48,024 nucleotides of DNA from a virus. Positions 17,090 to 24,241 of the stretch are shown piece after piece. Position numbers and translations under genes: made by a program. The stretch lies in IMG/VR virus record IMGVR_UViG_3300043446_003565, positions 1-48,024 of that record. One strand, 5' to 3'. Positions within the stretch are counted from its first letter, which is position 1, and every line of letters begins with the position of its first letter. The notes below the pieces were generated by a model. That model did not search any database. It saw only the letters and a list, made by a program, of their open reading frames with translations, and was not told where the DNA came from.

Positions 17090-17789
17090 CCAGCCACTCC
17101 CTGCAGATCATCACCAGCGCCTCCGGCGTGCCCTCCAGGCCCCGCCGCTCCTTCATCGCCCGCACCGCAGCCAGCACCACCTCACGGTCGTCCCACAGCA
17201 GGTTCACGCTGAAGACGTGCCGCTCCACCACCTCGCCGCTCTCGGCGGTGGCATCGTCCGGCCCATCGTCCTCACCCGCACCTGACAGGCCCAGGCCTGG
17301 CTGGTCCTCCGGCTCCGCACGCTCGAAGCCCTGCGACAGCTCCTCGAACTGCCCCAGCTCCAGGCCGTCCTCCAGCCGCTTCAGGTCCTCGTCATCGAAG
17401 CCCAGGGCCCCGATGTTGAACTCGGCCGCCAGCAGGTCCCCCAGCTCGGCGTTCAGCCGCTGCAGATCCCACCCCGCGTTCTCCGCCAGCTTGTTGTCCG
17501 CCAGCACATAGGCCCGCCGCTGCTCCGGCGTCAGGTGGTCCAACACCACCACCGGCACCGCCGTCATCCCCAGCGCCCGAGCAGCCTCCAGCCGCCCATG
17601 GCCCGCCAGGATCCCCGCCTCGCCGTCCACCAGGATCGGCGCGGTGAACCCGAACTCACGGATGCTCGCCTGGATCTGCTCCAGCTGCTCCGGGCTGTGG
17701 GTCCGCGCGTTCCGCTCGAACGGCACCAGACGCTCCACCGGCCACAGTTCAATCGCCTTTGCCATCTGCGGCGAGAACGCTTTCCCCAT
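17073..17789 (-). CDS. ParB/Srx-fold nuclease-domain protein
   Basis: 238 residues from the ATG at 17789, preceded by GGGGAG at 5-6 nt. The frame is open further upstream to 17990, but that stretch is atypical and has no start with a good ribosome site. Motifs are 'LWPVERLVPFERNARTHSPEQLEQIQASIREFGFTAPILVDGEAGILAGHGRLEAARALGMT' (given in parts: NARTHS, the ILAGHGRLEAA box) and 'RAYVLADNKLAENAGWD', the ParB N-terminal fold. The C-terminal 'ALVMICREWLDEREG' is a separate helical part. Such proteins lie next to terminase genes in many phages; roles proposed for the family are DNA binding or nicking. No ParA partner is present. Confidence 0.87.
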   Translation of the reverse strand: MGKAFSPQMAKAIELWPVERLVPFERNARTHSPEQLEQIQASIREFGFTAPILVDGEAGILAGHGRLEAARALGMTAVPVVVLDHLTPEQRRAYVLADNKLAENAGWDLQRLNAELGDLLAAEFNIGALGFDDEDLKRLEDGLELGQFEELSQGFERAEPEDQPGLGLSGAGEDDGPDDATAESGEVVERHVFSVNLLWDDREVVLAAVRAMKERRGLEGTPEALVMICREWLDEREG

Positions 17790-18091
17790 CTGCACTCCCC
17801 AGCGTGAGCCCGAGCCTAGGGGAGGCATTGCGCCACGTTGCGCAACGGTTGCGCAACCGGGCCGGGAGCTCCCGGGAGCTCCTTCCTTTCCAACGAAAAA
17901 ACGGTCAGGACTGCCCCGGAACCCCTCGGATGCCGTTCTCATTTGGCCAGTTCTATTGAGAACCCCAGTGATACCAGGGCCTTTGGCCACCCGATCGGAA
18001 GGCTGTCTCTAGCGAAAAATCGGGGCGCGCGGGCGCGCAGCTCACCGACCGGCGGAGGACCCAAGCCGGTGGGGGGTGGGGTACCCCTGTA
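17790..18091. other. Non-coding gap upstream of the ParB-like gene
   Basis: About 300 bp without a convincing gene. It contains the tandem TTGCGCAA palindromes (17836-17859), a GGGAGCTCCC palindrome just beyond them (about 17865-17874), a patch with lower GC at 17890-17970, and a G-run section with ggggtacccc at about 18080-18090. No clear sigma70 promoter was found on the minus strand. It is a likely control region for the packaging/head operon. Confidence 0.5.
17836..17859. promoter_or_regulatory. Tandem TTGCGCAA palindromes (candidate operator)
   Basis: Two perfect palindromes lie side by side: CGTTGCGCAACG (17836-17847) and CGGTTGCGCAACCG (17846-17859). Their centres are 11 bp apart, one helical turn, so two dimers could bind on the same face. 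They sit about 50 bp upstream of the ParB-like gene start on the minus strand. A binding site for a phage regulator, or for the ParB-like protein itself, is an inference. Confidence 0.5.
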
Positions 18092-18301
18092 CTACCCCGG
18101 GGGGAGGGGCTGGGAGGGCCCTGGGAGGGGGTGACGCATGGCCCAGGTGGTAGCAGCGCGCTGGGTCATCCAGGCCTGCAGGAGCTTCTTGCAGAGGCAC
18201 TGGAGGGCCAGCACGTCAGTGGTGCTGTCGATGGCGCGCAGCATGCGCTCCTGCTCGAAGGCCAAGGCAGTGGAGAGGTGCATGGGATCAGCCACGGCCA
18301 T
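18092..18301 (-). CDS. Small helical hypothetical protein
   Basis: 69 residues from the ATG at 18301 (MAVADPMHLSTALAFEQERMLRAIDSTTDVLALQCLCKKLLQAWMTQRAATTWAMRH...), overlapping the end of the Z-like gene by 14 bp. It is almost all helical: a first helix 'STALAFEQERMLRAI' and a second 'LALQCLCKKLLQAWMTQRAATTWAM'. The two-helix outline with an 'EQE' in helix 1 recalls NblA-type phycobilisome degradation adaptors, but key positions differ and I would not assign it. It is the last gene before the 300-bp gap. Confidence 0.55.
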   Translation of the reverse strand: MAVADPMHLSTALAFEQERMLRAIDSTTDVLALQCLCKKLLQAWMTQRAATTWAMRHPLPGPSQPLPPG

Positions 18302-18845
18302 ACCCCCTGGCCATGCCACCAAGGGAGCGGAGGATGCCGTTCTCCAGGGCCTCTTCGATCCGGAGTTCGGTGCGTGCCTGGAGGGCGGGTGCCCAGTGTC
18401 CCCCCGTGTAGATGGCATGGATGGACGGGCCAAGAACGACTCGGATGGGCATGCGCTCCTTGCCCCTGCGGACGAAAGGCTTGCCCTTGGCGATGAAGCC
18501 CGATCTCACCAGGGTGCGCTCGCCTCGGAAGATGCTCATGGTGAGGCCCTTGGAGGTCTGGCGGGCCTTGAACTGCATGGCCGTGATGGGCTTGCGGGTG
18601 GTGTAGATGATCGCGGTCTGCCCGGCGTCGCGGAACGAGGGCTGGGAAACGTCCTGCTTGATGCGGCCGGCGGAGAGGCTGTAGCGCTGGCCAATGGACT
18701 TGGCGAGGGTGGTGCGGCCGGCTCTGGCGGCATCACGGACGCCTGAGCGAACGGCCTTGGGGATGTCGTGGCTGGAGAGCTTGGCCAGGGCGGCGGAGAG
18801 CTCCTTGTCCCCGACGATCCGAGCGCTGATGTCGATCTGAGCCAT
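18288..18845 (-). CDS. Minor tail protein Z-like
   Basis: 185 residues from the ATG at 18845, chosen because AGGAGC lies 6-7 nt upstream; the open frame to 18941 has no such site and its sequence overlaps a repeat region. 'ELSAALAKLSSHDIPKAVRSGVRDAARAGRTTLAKSIGQRYSLSAGRIKQDV' followed by 'GKPFVRRGKERMPIRVVLGPSIHAIY' matches the prophage minor tail protein Z family. In lambda, Z joins the tail to the head. The usual place for such a gene is after the portal/capsid genes; here it starts the late block, well away from its functional partners. Confidence 0.8.
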   Translation of the reverse strand: MAQIDISARIVGDKELSAALAKLSSHDIPKAVRSGVRDAARAGRTTLAKSIGQRYSLSAGRIKQDVSQPSFRDAGQTAIIYTTRKPITAMQFKARQTSKGLTMSIFRGERTLVRSGFIAKGKPFVRRGKERMPIRVVLGPSIHAIYTGGHWAPALQARTELRIEEALENGILRSLGGMARGYGRG

Positions 18846-18885
18846 GGGGTGCTCCTGACGGGTCCAGGGTAGGCCTGAGGGGTGG

Positions 18886-18990
18886 TGCCCTACCGATTGC
18901 CCCTGCTTTGGAGAGGTAGGGCAGAGGTAGGGCAGGCTCAAAAGCCAGTCGCTGCCTGGGATTGCCCCTTATTACCCTACCTACCCTACC
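18886..18990. repeat. Cluster of short direct and inverted repeats (GGTAGGG / CCCTACC)
   Basis: The stretch contains tgccctacc (18886-18894), two tandem copies of gaggtagggca (18913-18923, 18924-18934) and two tandem copies of taccctacc (18973-18981, 18982-18990). The 10-mer gattgcccct occurs twice (18895-18904 and 18960-18969). The two orientations could pair. It lies between the primase operon terminator and the first late gene. It could be protein-binding iterons of an origin or a late-gene control region; the sequence alone cannot decide. Confidence 0.6.
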
Positions 18991-19088
18991 TAAAGGGAGG
19001 TTATAGGGTTAAAGGGGAAGAGGGGGTAAGGGTTTTGGAAAGTCACTGACCTAGGTGGGGCAGTGGGGCAGGAGGGGCAGCAAGAAGA

Positions 19089-19113
19089 AAACCCCAGGTG
19101 TGGCCTGGGGTTT
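19089..19113 (-). terminator. Rho-independent terminator of the primase operon
   Basis: A perfect 10-bp stem AAACCCCAGG / CCTGGGGTTT with a 5-nt loop. On the minus strand the stem is followed by TTTTCTTCTT, the expected U-rich tract. It lies about 57 bp beyond the stop codon of the primase gene, which ends at 19170. Confidence 0.85.
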
Positions 19114-19119
19114 GGGGGT

Positions 19120-19164
19120 GCCTCACCTCGTTTTGGAGGTTGGGCATCAAGTGGGAGGTGAGGC
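19120..19164. repeat. 10-bp inverted repeat between primase stop and terminator
   Basis: gcctcacctc (19120-19129) and gaggtgaggc (19155-19164) are perfectly complementary with 25 bp between them. It could form a second stem-loop at the 3' end of the primase message (RNA stability) or be a binding site. Confidence 0.6.
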
Positions 19165-19169
19165 AGTGA

Positions 19170-21377
19170 TCAGCCAGCGCGGAACCACCTCCAGGCCCGT
19201 TGACCGCCGACCATGGTCCGGTGCCGCTCGTAGCCGAGGGAGCGGAGGAGGTCTGCGATGGCCATCTGATCGGCGCGGGTCTGGCGCTCGATGGGCTTCT
19301 CGATGGCCTCCACGAGGATGCGCTCGGTGGTGATGTGCTCCCCGGGCATGCGCTGGTCGATCCACTGGGCCACAGCTGGCAGCCAGGGGTTGTCGACCTG
19401 ATAGCCCTCGTTCTCGCTGGTGACCTGCTGAGCGAGTTCTGGGGGGAGGTAGTTGGCCTGCCCGGCGCGGTAGGCGTGGACCGCGGCGGACCAGATGGAA
19501 TCGCGCTCAGCCACCAGCCTGGGGGTGTCGATCGGCTGGGCCTCGGTGCGGGTGGTTGGGATGACCCAGAAGCGGCGGTTGCCGGTGTCGTCGACCAGGA
19601 AGCCGGTCTGGCGGTTTGTGGAGCCGACGATGATGCCGCGCCTGGGGAAGGCCTCGGTGGCCTTGCCGTAGGGGACGCGGAAGAGGTCGGTGGACTGGGA
19701 GAGGAAGGACTTGATCTGGCCGGCGTGCTTGCGGCCCATGATGTGGTCCAGCTCGGCCCACTCCATGATCCAGGAGCGGTGGAGGACCATGAGGTCGTCC
19801 TTGGTGGAGATGTCCCCGAGGGCGTCGGAGAAGAACTTGTTGCCGAGGGCGGACCAGAAGGAGGACTTGCGGGCTCCCTGGTCACCCATGAGGACGCATG
19901 CGGTGTCGTGCTTGCAACCGGGCTCGAAGACGCGCCGCACGGCCCCGATGAGGGTGCAGCGGAGCATGTGGTCGTAGAGGGTGGGAGCGCCGCCTGGGGT
20001 GTGGTCTTCAGGCCTGAGGTAGGTGGTCGCGAGCGCGTCGATGTAGGTGGGCGGGACAGTGGCCGCCACGTGGTCCAGGTAGAGCGCGACGGGGTCGTAG
20101 GGGTTCTCTCTCGCGACCTGGATGAGGCAGTCGAGGGCGAGGTCCTTGGCGACCTTGAAGCCCTGTTCGGCGAGGCGGAGGTAGAAACGCTCCGAGCCCT
20201 GGAACTCGTCGCCATCCAACTCGATGAGCTGAGAGAAGGTGTTGTAGCGGATGCGGCCGCCTTGGGCTTGCTCGCGGAGCATGGCGAGGAGCTCCCCGGC
20301 CTCGAGCCGCTGCGGCTTGGCGAAGGAGGGAGCGTAGGGAGTGGCCTGGTCGGGAGCCTGGATCGGCTGTTCAGCGGCTGACGGGGGGCGCTGCGTGTCG
20401 GGATCGGGTGAACGGGTGACGAGCAGCTCGCGGGGAACGCGCCGGTGGAAGGCCAGGCGCTGCTGGAGCTTCTCGTCGGGGGTGCCGGGTGTGGGTGCGT
20501 GCTTCTCAGCACCGTCGAAGCGATGCCAGGCCTTGCGCTCGTCGAAGTCGCGGGCATGAGCGCGTGCAGCGGCGATGTGCAGCGCGAAGGCCTGGTTGGC
20601 GGTGATGTCGGGCTGTGCGCCCTGGTTGCGGAGCCAGGCCTCGGTGCCGCGGAGATCGAGTGCGAGGCGGAGCTGGTCGTCGTTCCAGGAACCTGGGGTG
20701 CCGCCGGATTCGACGAGAAACCTGGAGTCGCGGGTGACGAAGTCGAGCAGCGGAACGAGCCGGCCGGGCTGGGGCGGGGGCGGCGGTGTTGGTGGGGTGA
20801 GGAGTGGTGTCGGTTCAGGTTCGGGGGTGTCGAGCAGCTGCTCGATGAGCACCAGGGGGGCGTCGGCGAGGGCCTGCTCATGGGGGCCGCGGCCTGGCAG
20901 CCACCGGTAGCCGGAGGTGGAGGGGTGAGCACCGATGACGACCGACTGATGGCCGACCCAGCGGAGCTCCAACTGTTCGGCCTTGCCTTCGGTGTCGGTC
21001 TTGCCGGACTTGATGACCCGACGGCCGACCATGGCGGGCCAGTAGTCAGGCGGGACGCGGTAGACGATCTGGAAGCGACCGTCGCGGCCGGAGGTGACCG
21101 CAATGGACTTCGGGAGTTGTCTCAGGGGCGCGCCGATCTTCTCGAGGACCTCGGTGGCGCTGATGCCGTCGTGATCGACGAAAAGGAGGCCGCCGGAGGC
21201 CGGGCCGGCGATGACGCCGATGGCCTTGGCGCGACCGTTGCGGATCTCCTCAGCAGCGGCGGCCTTGGTGAGGGGGTTGTCCTGCCAGTTGGACTGGTAG
21301 GGGCGCTTGTTGTTGCCGACGGCGACGAGGCCCCACTCGACAGGCAGCGCCTGGAGCTGCTGGAGGAGGTCCGACAT
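19170..21377 (-). CDS. Primase-polymerase fused to VirE-type helicase/ATPase
   Basis: 735 residues. The N-terminus (about 1-180) is an archaeo-eukaryotic primase/polymerase domain: 'GLVAVGNNKRPYQSNW', catalytic 'LLFVDHDG' with Asp68 and Asp70, and 'SGRDGRFQIVYRVP'. A Pro-rich linker (about 183-206) follows. The C-terminal half (about 425-700) is of the virulence-associated E (VirE) family: 'YDPVALYLD', P-loop GDQGARKS (498-505), 'SWIMEWAELD' as the Walker B-type segment, and 'PRRGIIVGSTN'. The protein should prime and unwind phage DNA at the fork. It starts 3 bp after the small upstream gene and ends at a strong terminator. Confidence 0.9.
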   Translation of the reverse strand: MSDLLQQLQALPVEWGLVAVGNNKRPYQSNWQDNPLTKAAAAEEIRNGRAKAIGVIAGPASGGLLFVDHDGISATEVLEKIGAPLRQLPKSIAVTSGRDGRFQIVYRVPPDYWPAMVGRRVIKSGKTDTEGKAEQLELRWVGHQSVVIGAHPSTSGYRWLPGRGPHEQALADAPLVLIEQLLDTPEPEPTPLLTPPTPPPPPQPGRLVPLLDFVTRDSRFLVESGGTPGSWNDDQLRLALDLRGTEAWLRNQGAQPDITANQAFALHIAAARAHARDFDERKAWHRFDGAEKHAPTPGTPDEKLQQRLAFHRRVPRELLVTRSPDPDTQRPPSAAEQPIQAPDQATPYAPSFAKPQRLEAGELLAMLREQAQGGRIRYNTFSQLIELDGDEFQGSERFYLRLAEQGFKVAKDLALDCLIQVARENPYDPVALYLDHVAATVPPTYIDALATTYLRPEDHTPGGAPTLYDHMLRCTLIGAVRRVFEPGCKHDTACVLMGDQGARKSSFWSALGNKFFSDALGDISTKDDLMVLHRSWIMEWAELDHIMGRKHAGQIKSFLSQSTDLFRVPYGKATEAFPRRGIIVGSTNRQTGFLVDDTGNRRFWVIPTTRTEAQPIDTPRLVAERDSIWSAAVHAYRAGQANYLPPELAQQVTSENEGYQVDNPWLPAVAQWIDQRMPGEHITTERILVEAIEKPIERQTRADQMAIADLLRSLGYERHRTMVGGQRAWRWFRAG

Positions 21378-21380
21378 GGT

Positions 21381-21581
21381 TCAGCTGGCCTCGTCGATGA
21401 CGCGTTGAAGAAGCCGCATCTCAGCGGTGAGCATGCGGACGGTGCGTGATGGCAGGCCGATCTCACCGAGGCGGTTGAGATCGCTGATGCGCTGGCGGAG
21501 GAGTTCACCGAAGCGGCGGCGCTCATAGGCCTGGCCGGCGGCGAACGCGACGGAGTCGCGGAGTTCCTGGGGGCCGCTCAT
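21381..21581 (-). CDS. Hypothetical protein
   Basis: 66 residues: MSGPQELRDSVAFAAGQAYERRRFGELLRQRISDLNRLGEIGLPSRTVRMLTAEMRLLQRVIDEAS. It is nearly all helical with basic residues, starts in an ATGA overlap with the upstream gene and ends 3 bp before the primase start. It is probably a small partner of the primase-helicase; that is inferred from position only. Confidence 0.65.
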   Translation of the reverse strand: MSGPQELRDSVAFAAGQAYERRRFGELLRQRISDLNRLGEIGLPSRTVRMLTAEMRLLQRVIDEAS

Positions 21582-21820
21582 GCGCTGGCCTCGGTGGTGA
21601 TGGCGAGAGCAGCGCGGCGACGCAGGGCGCGGCAGTTGCGGACGACCGCCTCAGCGGCGAAGTAGGACCAGCCGCGATGACGGATCTGGGCCTCTGCCCA
21701 GGCCTCGGGATGGTTGGCCCAGTCGAGGACGAGGGCATCGGAGGCGGGATCGCACTTGTGGGCGTCGCGGTAGAGAACGCGAAGGCGTCCGAGGCATTGC
21801 TCGGGAGATCGCACGGGCAT
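21578..21820 (-). CDS. Hypothetical protein
   Basis: 80 residues from the ATG at 21820 (MPVRSPEQCLGRLRVLYRDAHKCDPASDALVLDWANHPEAWAEAQIRHRGWSYFAAEAVVRNCRALRRRAA...). The frame is open far upstream, but that part is a shadow of the nuclease and helicase genes. Helical and basic C-terminus. It is coupled to the next gene by ATGA. No family is recognised. Confidence 0.65.
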   Translation of the reverse strand: MPVRSPEQCLGRLRVLYRDAHKCDPASDALVLDWANHPEAWAEAQIRHRGWSYFAAEAVVRNCRALRRRAALAITTEASA

Positions 21821-21890
21821 GGGGGAGCGAGTGGTGCCCCCGAACCGTACGGGCTGTGAGCGGCAGATGCCCGTGTGTTGCAACCGATCG

Positions 21891-22241
21891 TTACAGGCGA
21901 AGGATGGCGCGGGCCTCGTCGACTGAGTGCGCGACGCCGGCGAGGCCGCCGGCCTGCTGAACCATGGCGATGAACGCGCGCTGCTGCTCGGTGAGGCGGC
22001 CCTGGTCCTTGACCTCGATGGCGACGAACTGCGCGAAGCGGTGGCCGAGGTCAGCCTCGGTGATGATGTGTGTGCGCAGGCCGATGAGGTCGCTGGAGCC
22101 CGGGCAGAGGCCGTAGCGCACCAGGCGGCCGGTGGCGTCCTTGAGCGCGCCGGTGTTGTTGCGCCAGAGACGGGCCGGGCCAGAGCCGTGCTCGAGGCGG
22201 ATGGCGTTCTGAACCGCCAGCTCATCCGAACGCCCGGCCAT
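21891..22241 (-). CDS. VRR-NUC domain nuclease
   Basis: 116 residues, the size of stand-alone phage VRR-NUC enzymes (PD-(D/E)XK superfamily). Motifs are 'ELAVQNAIRLEHG' at the start, 'LWRNNTGALKDATGRLVRYGLCPGSSDLIGL' with the catalytic Asp in SSDLIG, and 'FVAIEVKDQGRLTEQQRAFIAMVQQAGGLAGVA' holding the E-V-K core. Family members act on branched DNA; Holliday-junction or flap cleavage during phage recombination is likely. The gene overlaps the helicase gene by 20 bp, suggesting the two work together. Confidence 0.92.
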   Translation of the reverse strand: MAGRSDELAVQNAIRLEHGSGPARLWRNNTGALKDATGRLVRYGLCPGSSDLIGLRTHIITEADLGHRFAQFVAIEVKDQGRLTEQQRAFIAMVQQAGGLAGVAHSVDEARAILRL

Positions 22242-23619
22242 TGCGTGCTCTCAGCATGTGATCGGTCCATCCTGATCGGTAGCCGCGCTCGAGGCGGATC
22301 GCTTCGAGCTCCTCGCGGGTGCGGGCCTGGGCCACCTCGGAGCGCTTGCGGCGAGCCATGACGGAGGCGGGCAGCTCCTGGAGGTTGCCATCGATGACGG
22401 TGAGCTCCCGGCGTGCCGGCGGCGGGAAGACGTGCTGGCAGATCGGGCAGGTGGGTTCGGCGGAGTTGATGGTGGCGAAGCACTGGGGGCAGACCTTGAC
22501 CGGCAGGGCCTCGCTGGCGGCCTTCTTGCTGCGCTTGGTGCGGCCGTCAAGGGACCACTCGCGGGGATCGGTCGGGAGGCCGTGGCGCAGGCTGTTGCCG
22601 ACGTGGTCGTTGACGATCGCGTGGGTCTTGCCCGGGGCGGGCCGGAGGACGCGGCCGACCTGCTGGAGGTGCAGGCCCAGGCTGTCGGTCGGGCGGAGAA
22701 GGATCGCGCCGGTGACGGAGGGGATGTCGGTGCCCTCGCTGATGATGTCGCAGCTTGTCAGCACTTTGAGCACGCCAGCGCCAAGGTCGTTGATGAGCCG
22801 GCGGCGCTCGCCGCGGTCCATTGCTCCATCGAGGCGTGCGGCGGCGATGCCCTGGTCGTTGAAGGCGGTGGCGAGGGCGTCGGCGTGGGCGACGGAGCAG
22901 CAGAAGGCGATGGCGGTGCCGTTGTGCTCGGGCTCGATGGTGCGCCTGTAGTGGGAGACGGCATCGCCCATGGCCTGGCCCTGGCGGAGGATCTCGTCGG
23001 AGTCGTGGCGGCCCTTGGCGGTGTCGAAGCGCTTCACGGCCGAGAGGTCGATGCCCGGCGGGGCGAAGATGCGGGCGGGGACGAGGAAGTCGTTGTCGGT
23101 GAGCCAGCCAGCGTCGGGGCCTTGGATGAGGACCTCGAAGGCGTGACCGAGGCCGCGGCCGTCGAGCCGCTCGGGCGTGGCGGTGACGCCGAGGACGTGG
23201 CCGCCTTGATGGTGGTCGAGCACCTTGGCCCAGGTGCCGGCGACGCCGTGGTGGGCCTCGTCGACGATCAGCAGCTGGAAGAAGCCGGCCGGGATCTGGT
23301 GGAGGCGTCGGGCGAGGGTCTGGACGCTGGCGACCTGAACGGTGTGGGAGAGGTCCTGGCGATAGCCGGCGGCGATGATCCCGTGGCGGCAGCCGATCGC
23401 GTGGAGTGAGCGCGAGGCCTGATCGACCAGCTCCTGACGGTGGACCAGGATGCAGACCCGGTTGCCGCGGATGGCGGCCTGCTCAGCGATGTAGACGAAG
23501 GTGTAGGTCTTGCCGCCGCCGGTGGGGAGGACGAATAGGACGCGGCGGTAGCCGGCCATGAAGGCCCCCCGAATGTCAGTGACTGCAGTGGCTTGGAAGG
23601 GACGAAGTGAGACGGCCAT
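22222..23619 (-). CDS. DEAD/DEAH-box (SF2) DNA helicase
   Basis: 465 residues. Motif I PTGGGKT is at 32-38, motif II DEAH at 120-123, motif III in 'GVTATPERLDGRG', and C-terminal RecA-like motifs include 'QVGRVLRPAPGKTHAIVNDHVGN'. A zinc ribbon with CPQC (377-380) and CPIC (391-394) follows, then a basic tail. Such proteins serve as replicative or recombination helicases in many phages. It is the first gene of the minus-strand replication operon, 154 bp from the divergent plus-strand gene. The start at 23619 is the first ATG of the frame. Confidence 0.93.
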   Translation of the reverse strand: MAVSLRPFQATAVTDIRGAFMAGYRRVLFVLPTGGGKTYTFVYIAEQAAIRGNRVCILVHRQELVDQASRSLHAIGCRHGIIAAGYRQDLSHTVQVASVQTLARRLHQIPAGFFQLLIVDEAHHGVAGTWAKVLDHHQGGHVLGVTATPERLDGRGLGHAFEVLIQGPDAGWLTDNDFLVPARIFAPPGIDLSAVKRFDTAKGRHDSDEILRQGQAMGDAVSHYRRTIEPEHNGTAIAFCCSVAHADALATAFNDQGIAAARLDGAMDRGERRRLINDLGAGVLKVLTSCDIISEGTDIPSVTGAILLRPTDSLGLHLQQVGRVLRPAPGKTHAIVNDHVGNSLRHGLPTDPREWSLDGRTKRSKKAASEALPVKVCPQCFATINSAEPTCPICQHVFPPPARRELTVIDGNLQELPASVMARRKRSEVAQARTREELEAIRLERGYRSGWTDHMLRARNGRAFG

Positions 23620-23638
23620 GAACGCCTGAGAGTGGGAC

Positions 23639-23668
23639 TTGACGGTAGGCGCAGGGTGGCAGATTATC
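23639..23668 (+). promoter_or_regulatory. Divergent early promoters (overlapping -10 elements)
   Basis: On the plus strand TTGACG (23639-23644), 17 nt, then GATTAT (23662-23667) is a near-consensus sigma70 promoter pointing at the early operon. On the minus strand the same bases give GATAAT (23663-23668) as a -10, with a weak -35 (TTCATA-like), pointing at the helicase operon. The two -10 boxes share five bases, so the polymerases should exclude each other. A near-palindrome ggtcaggcctgtcc at 23745-23758, downstream of the plus promoter, could be an operator. Confidence 0.7.
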
Positions 23669-23773
23669 CCGCGAAATCAAAGGATTATGAAGGTATGTAA
23701 CGGGATGCAGCAGGAAGCAGCGGTAAGGAGCGGGAACGCCGTAGGGTCAGGCCTGTCCACGCAATTCACACGC

Positions 23774-24241
23774 ATGAGTGACTGGATCACTGACCGTCAG
23801 CCGACTGAGGCGGATGGGGATATAGATGAAGAGGTGTTGATGTGCCGGTTCCACCATGGCCGGACGTGGTTCCTTAGGGGCCCACATGCGCTTGTTGATT
23901 GGAGGCATGTGGGCCCAGGCGTTCCGTGGAAGCGCACGTCCATTTGGAAACCTCGGCCCGAGCCTGAACCCGTCGATGCGGAGTTCACCCCACCTGCTGC
24001 CGAGATCCCCGAGCCGATCCGCACCGGTGTGGTTCCGTTCTACGTGGTGGTCTTGAGCGACGACAACCCTCGAGGCCCCGGCGGTGAGCCGATCGTGTGG
24101 GAGCACCCTCTCCCCCGCGAGACCACGCTTCAAGCCGCGCTCAAGCGGCGGGACAGCATCGGCAGCCGCTACGGCACGACCCACATCGCCGAGTGCCGCA
24201 TCATCCCGGAACTGACCCGCGAGGTGCCGGCCGATGTCTGA
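23774..24241 (+). CDS. Hypothetical early protein
   Basis: 155 residues from the ATG at 23774. The start at 23639 (TTG) is rejected because it lies in the promoter. The N-terminus MSDWITDRQPTEADGD and 'LMCRFHHGRTWFLRGPHALVDWRHVGPGVPWKR' resemble the short W-x-x-D-R-x-P-x-E-A start of DUF551-type phage proteins of unknown function. The C-terminal half has 'PFYVVVLSDDNPRGPGGEPIVWEHPL'. First gene of the early operon, with no Shine-Dalgarno visible. It overlaps the exonuclease gene by 8 bp. Confidence 0.75.
   Translation: MSDWITDRQPTEADGDIDEEVLMCRFHHGRTWFLRGPHALVDWRHVGPGVPWKRTSIWKPRPEPEPVDAEFTPPAAEIPEPIRTGVVPFYVVVLSDDNPRGPGGEPIVWEHPLPRETTLQAALKRRDSIGSRYGTTHIAECRIIPELTREVPADV

Noticed and set aside
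19043-21103. A 686-codon minus-strand frame overlapping the primase gene
   Set aside because: Ser/Pro/Arg low-complexity product with no motifs. The overlapping primase frame has clear catalytic motifs and proper coupling.
23639-23773. Upstream extension of the first early gene (45 extra codons from a TTG at 23639)
   Set aside because: The TTG is part of the -35 box and the -10 box lies inside the extension; the downstream ATG at 23774 begins a recognisable N-terminus.
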